From contig JBAIAC010000054.1 of the NCBI GenBank assembly GCA_037349315.1, forward strand, positions 4,402,001 to 4,466,000: a stretch of 64,000 nucleotides of DNA, given 5' to 3'. Position numbers and translations under genes: made by a program. This document shows positions 25,001 through 37,000 of this stretch, one piece after another (positions within the stretch are counted from its first letter, which is position 1; every line of letters starts with the position of its first letter). The notes under the pieces are model-generated. The model was not told the origin of the DNA. It made no database searches and was given only the letters and a program-made list of their open reading frames with translations. The DNA is from Chelydra serpentina. Its lineage: Eukaryota; Chordata; Testudines; Chelydridae.

Positions 25001-28000
25001 CAAAACCACAAATGCAAGGCAATTAAAAGTTGAGCCATCTAACAGTACACACCCTCTACTTCTGCCAGCACAGACACACACCTGACCATTACCACAACTA
25101 CTGTGCACCAGAGCTCATGTACCACAGCTTTACCTCTCTCCCCCGGGGATCCCAGCCTTCCATCACCCCCCCTTTACTCACCCTTCTCCACACTAGCCAT
25201 GACCAAGCTGCCTACTCCCAACGCAACCAACTACAACAAACACCCACAACTGCTGGTGTTGAGGAAAAATTAGCTAAGATAGGGGAGGTGTTCAAAGGGG
25301 GAAAGTGGGGCAGAGTTAAGGTTGCAGTGCATGGTCTGTGGTGTACCGCAGTTGTAGTCATGGTAAGTTGTGTGCTGTAGTGTATAGGAATTGGGTAGAT
25401 TCCTTTTAATGATTTGGGAGCCCTCTAAGGCCCTCTCTGTCTTCTAGTGCAGAAGTCCCCAGAACCAGGGCTGGTGCAAGGAAGTTTCGCGCCCTAGGTG
25501 AAACTTCCTTGCACCAGCCCTGCGCCCCCGCCCGCCGCAGCTAATGCCGCCCCCTCTCCCGCAGCGGTGGTTCAGCCCCCCCGACCCGCTCACGGCGGCT
25601 CAGCTCCCCTGGCTGCGGCAGGCCCAGCTCCCCGCCCCTCCCCCCCCCCCCACGGGCTGCGGCGGGCTAGGCTCGGCTCCCTGCCCCCTCCTCCCAGGCC
25701 ACGGCGGGCTCGGCTCCCCACCCCACCCCCACCCCCCATGGCGGCCAGCTCCCCGCCTGCGGGACCTCACTTCCGCCGGCGGCAGGGGCAGCAGCTCCTC
25801 GGAAGCTGCATTCTCGGCGGCGTTTCCAATTGCCACCGGGAGTCGCTGCCCCCCAAATCCTGGCGCCCTAGGCGACTGCCTAGGGTCACCTAGTGGGAGC
25901 GCCGGCCCTGCCCAGAACCTGACAGAGCTGCAGTGTAAGGCCTGGAAGTTTGTGTATAGTTAGTAAACACCGTTATTTAGAATCCAACAGTGTGCATGTG
26001 ATTTCCTCGCATTGTTCATATTCCTCGCATTGTTCATATAAAGAACAGGGACCCAGCATCTGCCTGTGGGTGGAGGAGCAGAGGGCATCCCCCAATAGGA
26101 GGCTTAACTATTATTTCCTTAGGTTTGTGTCAGGCATGTGCGTGTGGCAACCCATGCTGCTTCAGCCAAGCTTTTGTGTGTGTATTCAGTGCGGCGCCAG
26201 TGAGCTTGTGCTTTACAGGTCAGATCCTGGTCCCAAAGAGACTAAACTCTCCTGAGGCTTTAGGTTTCTCTTGCGTATCTGCTGTACTGAGAGCCCTGGG
26301 CAGTGGGGAACAGTCTGAGGGGATGGGTCGGGGGAATATGGAGGGCCAGTATGTGACATTTGCCTTATGAGTCAACAGAAGTACTGAGCTGTGAGGGACC
26401 CCTCTCGGCCAGCGTAGCTAGGCTCAGGGGAGCTGCCCCCCAGAGCCCGAGGGAGGGAGGTGGAAGACAGGAGTTCCCTGTGGCTGTCACACTTCTTGTC
26501 CCTGCTAACTTGGCTGAGCTGGTGGCCTGCGTGTGGGAGGCCCTTCGGCTGGCAGGAGAGAGAATGGGATGGCATGACAGGATCCTGGTGCTTGCTGCAG
26601 TGGGTTATGCCGCCCCACCGGGTGCAGCAAGCTGGAGAGCAATAGGTGTGTGACTCCCCTTCTCCCCCTTGACGTGGGTTGGGGCGCTGAGACCTGTGTG
26701 TGTTATTTCAGACCCCGTCCGGAGAGTGTGTACATGGATCCCAGTGAGCTGCACCCAGGACCCAAGTGAGTGGGAAGAACAAGAGATGGGGAATCTCCTA
26801 CGCAAAGGATTTTATAAACGTTGCCGTTTGTCATTTCCTGCTTCTTTGTGATGGATACAGGGGCCCATTCCAAAAAGGCAGGAGAGTTCGGGTTGTTTTT
26901 CCTCTTCGCAATATCCTGAGTGTCAGTCTGGCCGGCCTGACTGCTGGAGGAGCCCCTAGCTGGTCGGGGGCAGGGTGCCATTGAGGATGGGCAGAGGGGG
27001 CACCTGCCCCCGTTGAGTTTCATACCACACCACAGCGGAGTGTAAGCAGGGAAGTGAACAGTTGCTCTGAGCTCTCGCCAGAGAACCCAAAGCTCTTAGC
27101 TGTGGGCTGAGATTCTGGAGATGCTGTTGGCACAGGGCTGTCCCCGAGCAGCTGGACCAACAGCTCCCCATATCTCCTGGGTCCAGGCTATGGGAAATGT
27201 TTCCCCGGCTGCGTCAGCTGCTCCCTGACCAGGAGCGGGCGAGCTGTGTCCTGTGTAACTGGGGGTATCTGCTGAGCTGTGCCTCCCCTGGAGGGGTTGC
27301 CCCACTGGGCCGGGGGCCGGGGCTTGTATTGCTCTGTCTGCCCCCAGGATCCCATCCCTTTGCTGGGCGAGTCTAATGAGGTTCCCAAATGCCCCCTCCA
27401 GCTGGGTGGCTGAGAGCCTGTGCACCGATTAGAAACCCACTTTGATTTCCCCGGGCTGCACCTAACACCCAGCTGCTAATTCTCCTGCAATTATTGCAGG
27501 AAAATCGTCTGTAATTGGGCCTGCCCACCCCCTGCCAGCCCCTGCAGCCAGCAGCAGGGCTAGCAGCCCCGTGACCAGAGGGGCACTCAAAGCACTTCAT
27601 GTGGGTAAATAGCTCCCTGTTACCCAGCTGATAGGATGAGTGCCAGGACAAAGCAGTTTCTAGCTAGCCTTGGTGGAGAGAAGAGACCTGTTGGGTGCTG
27701 ATCTCCTTAAATCTTTCCCACAAAGCTGATCAGGTTTATTTTCGGTGTAACAGTCAGTGCTTCCCTTATACAAGTCAGTTGCTCGGCTCCTGATGGAAAC
27801 CAGAGGAAGTTATTGCAGAGAAGACCTCTGCTTCTCAATCAGAAAATAAAACCGGGTTGTTTTCTTGAATTAGTCTATGTACTCCTGGGATGGGGGGTTG
27901 TTGTTTTTTTGGGCACAATTCCTGGGAGGGCTCTTAATCCTACAAGGTTGTTACAGTCTTGGAGCAGGTCTCTTTACTATCTTCCTTAATATTTCAGTGT

Positions 28001-31000
28001 GTCATAGAAATGACATTGTTTAGAGGGCAAATTTTCTTATTAGCATTTAAGACGTATAGTGTCATACTATGTTTTCATTAAAGCATGGTTAAGAATCATC
28101 CAGTTTGGTTGCTGTAGATACATACTCAGGATTTCGATATTACATTATAGGACTGAACAGTTTCCAGTGGTTAAAACAGGCTTTTAGATCAGTCATTTGT
28201 AAATGCAAGTTCAATTTTTAAATTCATTTTTGTTTTGAATCTTTACACATCGAGTACCTCGAACTGAAGTGTGTTTGCATTTGCGCAGGAGAAATATCAA
28301 ATGCATTGTATAAACAGATTACAATGTTTAAGACTTTATTTCTAATTACTGAGTAACTTAATAGGAAAAGAAATCACATTGCCATTGAAAAAAGGTGATA
28401 ACATTGTCTATTGGAAATGCACCTTCAGGTGTCTTACAGCTGATAGGAAACCCATGTTGGCCAATCTATTGTAATATTTTATTTCCAATTATCACTTTAA
28501 AAGCTTTATGTCTTTCCTTTTTTTTAAGCTAGTGCCAAAAGGAATTTGTTCTCTAATTTTTTAGTTATTCCCTGTTTGAGAGGAAACTCAACTACTTTAG
28601 ACTGCAAACCTTTTTAAGGAGAAATGAGATGTACAAATTAAGAGTGCAGATATTTGCTTGTTTATAATTCTCCAGAAGGTAATATAAATGAAAATTTCAA
28701 AAGTTGGGTGCTTGAGGGTGATTGGTGTGATGTTGCAAGGGCAATGATATCGAGCAAATATTCTGCATGAATTTTATTTTGGTCCTGGGGATTGGTCCTG
28801 CTTTGAGCAGGGGGTTGGACTGGATGACCTCCTAAGGTCCCTTCCAACCCTGAGATTCTATGATTGATTCTATGATTTACCAGTTAAAGTGATTGGTTCT
28901 TGTATTGAGGCTCCAAAACTGGTACCTCAAGACTTGGGATTGGGAATATCATGCTGTATTATCTCCTGATTGTTCTAAATTTACATATACATTTAAAATA
29001 TGGCTTTACTTGGTGTTTGTATTTTTTCTTTCTTTCTTTATATAGGAATTAGATACAATGCTCCTGTCAGCTAATTTATAAGTTATCTGGGAAAAAAAAC
29101 AACTCTAGAGTTTTCAGGTGCCTAAGAAGACCCTAGAATCACAGTTAAAGTTGCCCCCTTCGCCCTTTCCCCCAAAATCTGAAATGGCAGCCCTGGGGTG
29201 TCTCTGACATGGTCACTGGAAGCTTTCCCACAATCCTTATCCTCATGAATGGGGAGGTAGAGCAGAGTGTGCATGCATGTGAGATCAGGGACTAAGTGCA
29301 TCGGCATGGGGACGGGAGGCGGGCTTGTGAGGCCTGGCCCTTGGGTGGGGAGGGGCAGGCAGGGGTGAGCACTTGTATGCAAGGAGGGAGAAATGGGGCC
29401 ATGAGCCAGTCTCTCAGTTAAGATGTTGTCTCAACTATGAACACATTTTCGGGCTCCTGGTTTGGCCCCTGATAGCCCATTTGTGGGATATTTCCCACTG
29501 GGTGTGGCTTTTCACTGGGCTATGGTCCAGGGCACTGGAATTGCATCTCACATATTTTTGTTCTTATCGTTCAGGAAACGAAGTCCTCTGAACAAATACG
29601 AGCGGCCGAAAATGTAAGCACCTGAGCGGCTTTGGTGGTGCTGCAGCCAATTCCTGAGGCAAGGCGGGAGGTACCTGGTAGCCTGAGATGGGATAGTCAA
29701 AACTGTAAAGAGTATTGATGGGTAGTTCAGGCCTCAGGTACCATTTATAGTTATTAAACCTGACAGGAGGTGGGGGAATGGCTTCTAGATTCTGAATACA
29801 GCAGAACCGCAGAGTTCCAAACCCCTCGGGAATGGAGGTTGTTCGTAACTCTGAAATGTTTGTAACTGAACAAAATGTTCTGGTTGTTCTTTCAAAAGTT
29901 TACAACTGAACATTGACTTAATACAGCTTTGACACTGTTACTATGCAGAAGAAAAATGCTGCTTTTAACCATCTTGATTTAAACGAACGAAGCACAGAAA
30001 CCGTTGCCTCCCCTTGTCAAATTTTGTTTTTTAAACTTTCCCTTTATTTTGTAGTAGTTTCCATTTAACACAGCACTGGACTGTCTTTGCTTTATTTATT
30101 TGGTCTCTGCTGCTGCCTGATGGCATACTTCCAGTTCCAAATGAGGTGTGTGGTTGACCGGTCAGTTTGTAACTCTCAGGTTCGAAATTAAATAAAGTAA
30201 CCACCATTGTAACGAGGCTCACCAAGACTCCAAGTAGGAGCTCTTCCTATTATATATAATAGCAGATGCTGGTCTTTGTGCTGTACGTAGTCCTCCTGCA
30301 TTACCACGAGAGCAAACGAAATGGAGCCACCTTTGATGCAACATCACTGAAATCCAAGAGGGTCACATCAGCCAGTTTGATACTCAACAGAGTGAAAGGT
30401 TTCAGAGTAGCAGCCGTGTTAGTCTGTGTCCGTAAAAAGAACAGGAGACCTTGTGGCACCTTGGAGACTAACACATTTATTTCAGCGTAAGCTTTCTTAG
30501 GTATAGCCCACTTCATCGGATGCATAGAATGGAACACATCTATGCATCCGATGAAGTGGGCTATAGCCTACGAAAGCTTATGCTGAAATAAATTTGTTAG
30601 TCTCTAAGGTGCCACAAGGACTCCTGTTCTTTTAATAGAGTGAAAGAAACTCTGGAAAATGTTGCAGCAGGTTCCCGTGGTGTCATCCTGATCCATCTGG
30701 AACAAGGCATAGGAGGTTCCAGGGACCAGAGAGGGTTGAATCTGGATGGCACAAGCTCACAATCACTCCTGTCATCTGTTGCTGTCTTGAAAGCACAGCT
30801 TCCCATTTCTCCCTGAGGCCGTCCCCACTCTTTCTGTCAGCATCGCTTTCCGGAGGAGGAAGGAGTTTGGAAGTATCCAGTCAGAATGCACTCCACCCCT
30901 ACAGGAAAGGCGAAGGGGCAGAGGGATGGAGGTCTCTGTATATGAGCTTTGGAAGCCATTAGATTTAGGGCAAGGATCAAAACACTTACAAGAAGCAGCG

Positions 31001-34000
31001 TCTAGTGTAAGGGCCACAGTTTGGGAGTTACAGAAACAGGATTGATTTTTGTGTTATGAGTTGCTATAAGTCTAAATCTAGTGCCAATTCTAGGGGCAGC
31101 CACTAGGGGGCGCAGAGTCTGGCAGTGAGGTGCCATTCTCTGGGCTGCTGTTCCCCAGGGGAATGGACCTGGGGAAACAAGCAACTGCAGGACTCATAGA
31201 CTTTAAGGTCAGAAGAGACCATTATGATCATCTAATCTGACCTCCTGAACAATGCAGGCCACGGAATCTCACCCACTCACTCCTGGAATAACCCTCTCAC
31301 CTATGTCTCAGCTATTGAAGTCCTCAAATCATGGTTTAAAGACTTCAAGATGCAGAGAATCCTCCAGCAAGTGACCCGTGCCCCATGCTGCAGAGGAAGG
31401 CGAAAAACCTCCAGGGCCTCTGCCGATCTACCCTGGAGGAACATTCCTTCCCGACCCCAAATATGGTGATCAGCTGAACCCCAAGCATGTGGGCAAGACT
31501 CACCAGCCAGACACCCAGGAAAAAGTTCTCTGTAGTAACTTCTAACATCCCATCATTGACCATTGGTCCTATTTACCACTGATGGCAATTAATTGACCTT
31601 TGACTAAGATCATGTTATCCCATCAAACCATCCCCTCCATAAACGTATCTAGCTTAATCTTGAAGCCTGTTAGGTCTTTTGCCCCCACTGCTTCCCTTGG
31701 AAGGCTGTTCCAGAACTTCACTCCTCTGATGGTTAGAAACCTTCATCTAATTTCAAGTCTAAACTTCCCGATGGCCAGTTTATATCCATTTGTTCTTGTG
31801 TCCACATTGGTACTGAGCTGAAATAATTCCTCTCCCTCCCGGGTATTTATCCCTCTGATATATTTAAAGAGAGCAATCATATCTCCCCTCAGCCTTCTTT
31901 TGGTTAAGGTAAACAAGCCAAGCTCCTTGAGTCTCCTTTCATAGGCCAGGTTTTCCATTCCTCCGATCATCCTAGTGGCCCTTCTTTGTACCTGTTCCAG
32001 TTTGGATTCATCCTTCTTAAACACGGGAGCCCAGAACAGGAGGTGGTGCAGGATTTGCACAGGAGGCTGTGACGTGCCTTTCCCCCCCTTGTTTGCTGGG
32101 TCGGGCTCTGCCAGTGATGCAGCCCTGTACTGAAGTCTGTTTGTAGGATGTGACTTGCAGGCTAATGTGCTACATCGAAGGGAGCCTTCCAGCAAGTTAG
32201 CATGGCACTCCCTGTGTGGCCAGACAAACCTCCCTACCTCACCCATACGGAGCACGAGGGAAATGCTGGAGCCTTCAGGGACTCCTGAGGGAAGCTGGGC
32301 TGGGGAGCTTTGGGGTCATCACTAATGTCTTTCACTTCGACCTAGGCTTATTTGTACCATCAGGGCCTCCCTGCATAGCCCCACATTCGCCTCCGCTCTC
32401 CCGTGGCGTGCAAGGCATGGGGTGAGGGCAAGGAAAGGGAGGAATGGGGGTGGCTGGGATAACCCCGGAGAGCAATGGAGGAAAGCAGGGGTGTAAGGGA
32501 ACAGACAGGAGGGGCTGTACAGTGTTTTCACAGTGTGCAGGGACAGAGGCCCTGGCAAACGGCTATTCTCCCTGCCCCTCACGGTCACCGTCTGTTCAAT
32601 GTAACTGCAAGAGCGTTTGCTGCCCCACCTCTGCCAGCTGCTCGGTGTGACAGATCTGACCGAGACATGGGAGGAAACGTTTTCGACAGAGCTCTTGTGA
32701 CTGCCCTTGCCCTCGCTCTGTGTGGCACGGCAGCTGTGCTGCCCAGCGGGCCGTGCGGTCACAGCCGCTCATGCTGGTCGGTTGTCATATTTGATCCTCC
32801 CTGGAGTGCTGTGGAAATTCAGCTCCCGGGAGCATCTCCTAAAGGCTTCCTGAAGCCTGTACAATACATACAGGTGGGGCGCAAGTCACCCAGGCCCACG
32901 CCTGCCTCCCAGCAGAGCCCTGGTTTGCTGTCCCAGTCAGTGCCCCGTGGAGCTGGTGCCATGGGGAAAGCACCCCCCTGCTGGCTGCTGATTCTCTGGT
33001 AGGAGATGGGAAGCAGCTCCCTGCTGTGCGTGCTTGTCCCCGTGCTGCCCTGACCAGTATTGTGGCACTCTTTTCTGTCTGTTCCAGAGCCCTTCCTGAG
33101 CCAGTCTGCGAGATCCTTACTGAGCTGAACCATGCACCAAGGTGAGACCTAGAAATGGGGCTTCTGTCCACCACCTGTAACTCTGCCCTTGCTGCTTTCC
33201 CTCTGCGTGCTGCCTGACACCCTCTCCTCAGGCCCCGCTGGCCTAGCAAGGTTCCTAGCATGGTTTGGGGAGGAGATGGCACCTTGCTGCCCCTGAGTGA
33301 GTCTGTGTCATTCCTCTCCTTACCTCCTCCTGTAAGGCCAGAAACCAGCTTCCTTCTCTGTGAGGCATTTCAGTCACCAAATCCAGTGGCAAGTATGTTC
33401 AATGAAAGCCAGGTGTATTCGGCGTGAGCTATTCAAACTCACCGAGCTGGATAGCGTGTTTGGCTGGCACAAAGCTACGGTTACCAAGGGTGATGGAACC
33501 CTACGTCCAAGAGGGACGACGTTTCCTGTTTCTTGGCCGAAAAGCTGCTAGGGCCTCTCACAGCTTCTCAGCTTGAGTTTCTGAAAGCCTCATGTCTCAG
33601 AACGGTCGGCACCCCCCTCCCCTCCCCCTATTTCTTTTTGGTCCATCCCACCTGCTGTTGATCGGGAAGAGAAGGGTTAACTCAATGCGTCATCCTGTTT
33701 GGGAGCGGCTCTAGCTCTCCAAATCCTGTACGGTAATAATGGGTTTCTTCCCTTTGCTCAGCCTTGGTTCACTTAGATTGTCAGCTGTTTGGGGCAGGGA
33801 CGGTCTCTGTTGTTCTGAGTTTGTCCAGCACCTGTCCTAGGTTCTGCTGCAATACTAATAGAATACAGAGGGGAGTTTTTGTTTTCTCTTCCTCTTGCAA
33901 TCTTTACGAGGATCCTGATTTACATTTCCTAAAATCCCCTTGTGACGAACTAGGACTGTTGTTAAGGTTTCCCTGAGTACTGTGTGGGTGCCTCGGTTCC

Positions 34001-37000
34001 CCTATGCAGTGCTTGAGTATCTAGGTGGTGGGACAATGGTGCATGATTGTTACAAAGCCCTAGAAGGCAGAGGCCTGGACACAGCGAATGGCTCTGTCTC
34101 CTGGCAAGAGATGGCCCGGCTCCTCCCCCTGCAAAGGTGAGAGCTGAAGGTGTTCGAACAAAGGGATCAGGTGACCACCTGGCCCGGGAAGCAGACAAAG
34201 GGGGAGGAGGGGCTGGAGAGTTTCAGTTTGGAGCTGGCTTGGGAAGAGGAGGGGAGGGGGGCAGACAGGGTCTGGCCTCCCTGCCCCGTTTGGAGCTGTG
34301 GGGCGAAATGCAGGGAGCCCCCAGGCTGGGGTCTAAGCTCCCTGCCCCCCGGAAGGACCCGACTGAGGGGTCCTGGATGTACTGATAAGCTCTGGTTGGA
34401 CTGTGTTCCTGGCATCTCTAATAAACCTTCTGTTCTACTGGCTGGCTGAGATTCCCAGTGAATCCGGGGAAGAGGGGTGCAGGGCCGGACTCCCCTATAC
34501 TCCGTGACACCCCTTGACCACCTTGGCCCTTCAGGGCTCGAATTCAAAGCACATCAGAATGTTCTTTTCCTTCACGCCTGTGCCTTCACGCATTTTTGGA
34601 GGGGAATAGTTTCATTCCCAGGAAAATGGAAGAAGGTGGTGGACTTAATGACAGGTGGACTGTGATACAGCGGAGCCTGTAGGTTACTGTATGAAGCTCT
34701 CCAGCTTGATAGAGAATCTGTCCTTTCTCTCTTTGTACCACTCCTGCTTTTCCCTGATGGTAGCGGGTCCAACTCTCTGAAATGCAAAGCTGATCCCTGT
34801 GCAAGATGTTTCCCAGGTTTTGGGGAATGCTTTGACTTTGAGTCCGTTCTGAGAGGTCAGTAGGGGTAAGAGCAGGTCTTGGTGGTGGCTGCAGCCTTTA
34901 TCCTACCAGCTGCTATTCTGGAAGCAGCAGGAGGCACAGGCTGTGCTGGGTCATGCAGTAGGTGTGACTCTGCTCTCATTTGATGTCATGAGAGTTACTT
35001 CTGATGTGTACCAGGCCATGCCAGCGGTCACCAGCGTCCGCTCCAAAGGCTGCATTTTGCAACCTGCTGCACTGAAGCCAAGGTTCTAAGTCTTACACCT
35101 AGAACTAGTGATTTCCCTACACCCCCCCTGAATTTCCCCAACACCCCCCCAGTTTTGTGAACTAGTTACATGCCAATTTAGTGACACCCCCCCCCCAAGT
35201 AAATTCAAACACCCCCCCTAATTTCAATTCCTGGGGAGGCCACTGCCTAGAACGCCGGTGACTTGACAGCAGCAGGGGCCGGGTTCGATGTCTGGGGGTT
35301 CCTGACAAAACAGAACCGGCTCAAGCCCTACTGTGAAATCTGAGAAAACCAAACACCACCCCTGGGCACTTCGACGAGGCAATATTTTCCCACTGAGTCT
35401 GCATAACAAAAGAACATGTTTGTGAAAAGGGAGCGGGAGCCCAGTATTAGTTTGGAAAAACACTGCAATGATTCAAAAGTACGTGATCATAAGTAACCCC
35501 CCTCCTCCCAATATCTCGGGCAATCATCCTTTGCCTCAGTTTCCCAGCTGGGGATGCGAAAGCCTGGTTGACAAATGTCCCTTTCCCACCACTGCATCCC
35601 ACAGTGGCTGTCCAATGTCAGCAACGTCCCAAAGTTCATGTCGGTTCCCCACCCGCCTCTGAAGGGACGGTCAAGCAATGCCCCTGCTGCTGCCGCTGGC
35701 TGCCTCTGCTCTCGCTGTGATGCTGCATTCTCAGGGTCCACCACTCTGCCCACTTCATAGAGATGGAGTACCAGACTCGACGGCAGAGCGATTGGGGATC
35801 GATTTATCGCGTCTAGACTAGACGCGATAAATCGACCCCCGATAGATCGATCACTACCCGCCGGTAGTGTAGACATACCCTTAGTGATTTTACTGGGTAG
35901 TGGGGAACCTCACTGCTACTTCAACACTGTCCCCACCCCAGGTCTACGTTTCAGCCTAGTGATCACTGAGCAGAAAGAAACAAGGACTCTGACTTGAGTC
36001 TGATCTGTCTTTAAACTCTGGCGGGTCAAATGGTGCACCACCCTGTAAGAACACCTGCCCCACTTGCTCTGACTTTTGCTTGGATGTGGCCTAACTGCCT
36101 CCTGCTTAGTGAATGAGATTAAGTCTAGGGAAACCCCCCACTCAACTGGGCCCTGTTAAGTACAGTTCTGCTGCCTGTTATCCTCATTGTATGACTAACA
36201 ACATTTAATTAACTCTGCATGCAAGACTGAAGTAAATGTTTCCCCAAAACAGCCAAAATCGATCACTTTGGCAGTCACCCAGACAGAGTAGATGTGTCTA
36301 TGACAGGGGTGGGCAAAATCTTTGGCCCGAGGGCCACATCGGGGAATAGAAATTGTATGGCAGGCCATGAATGCTCACAAAATTGAGGCTGGGGTGCAGG
36401 AAGAGGTGCGGGCTCTGGGATGGGGATGGGGAGGAGGAGTTTGGGGTGCAGGAGGGTGCTCTGGGCTGGGACTGAGGGGTTTGGAGGGCAGGAGGGGGAT
36501 CAGGGCTGGGGCAGGGGTGCAGGTTCTGGCTGGGGGTGCAGGCTCTGGGATGGGGCTGGAGATGAGAGGTTTGGGGTGCAGGAGGGTGCTCTGGGCTGGG
36601 ACTAAGGGGTTTGGAGAGCAGGAGGGGGATCAAGGCTGGGGCAGGGGGTTGGGGCGTGGGGAGAGGCTCAGGGCGCGCAGGCTCAGAGCGGCGCTTTCGT
36701 CAAGCGGCTCCCAGAAGCAGTGGCACGTCCCTTCTCCGGCTCCTATGCGAAGGCGTGGCCAGGGGGCTCTGCCCCATCCGCAGGCACCACACCTGCAGCC
36801 ACGGGCCGTAGTTTGCCCACCCCTGGTCTATGAGAATACAGTCTGTTCCTGAGGTGTTTTCTTCCAGTTCAGCAGTAGAGGACACGGAAAACCTCAGGTT
36901 CTGTTTCTATTCTGCCTAAATAGCAGAGCGACAAGGTAGGGAAGGTAATATCGTTTATTGGACCTGTTCCTGTGATAAGAGACAGACACTTTCAAGCTTA

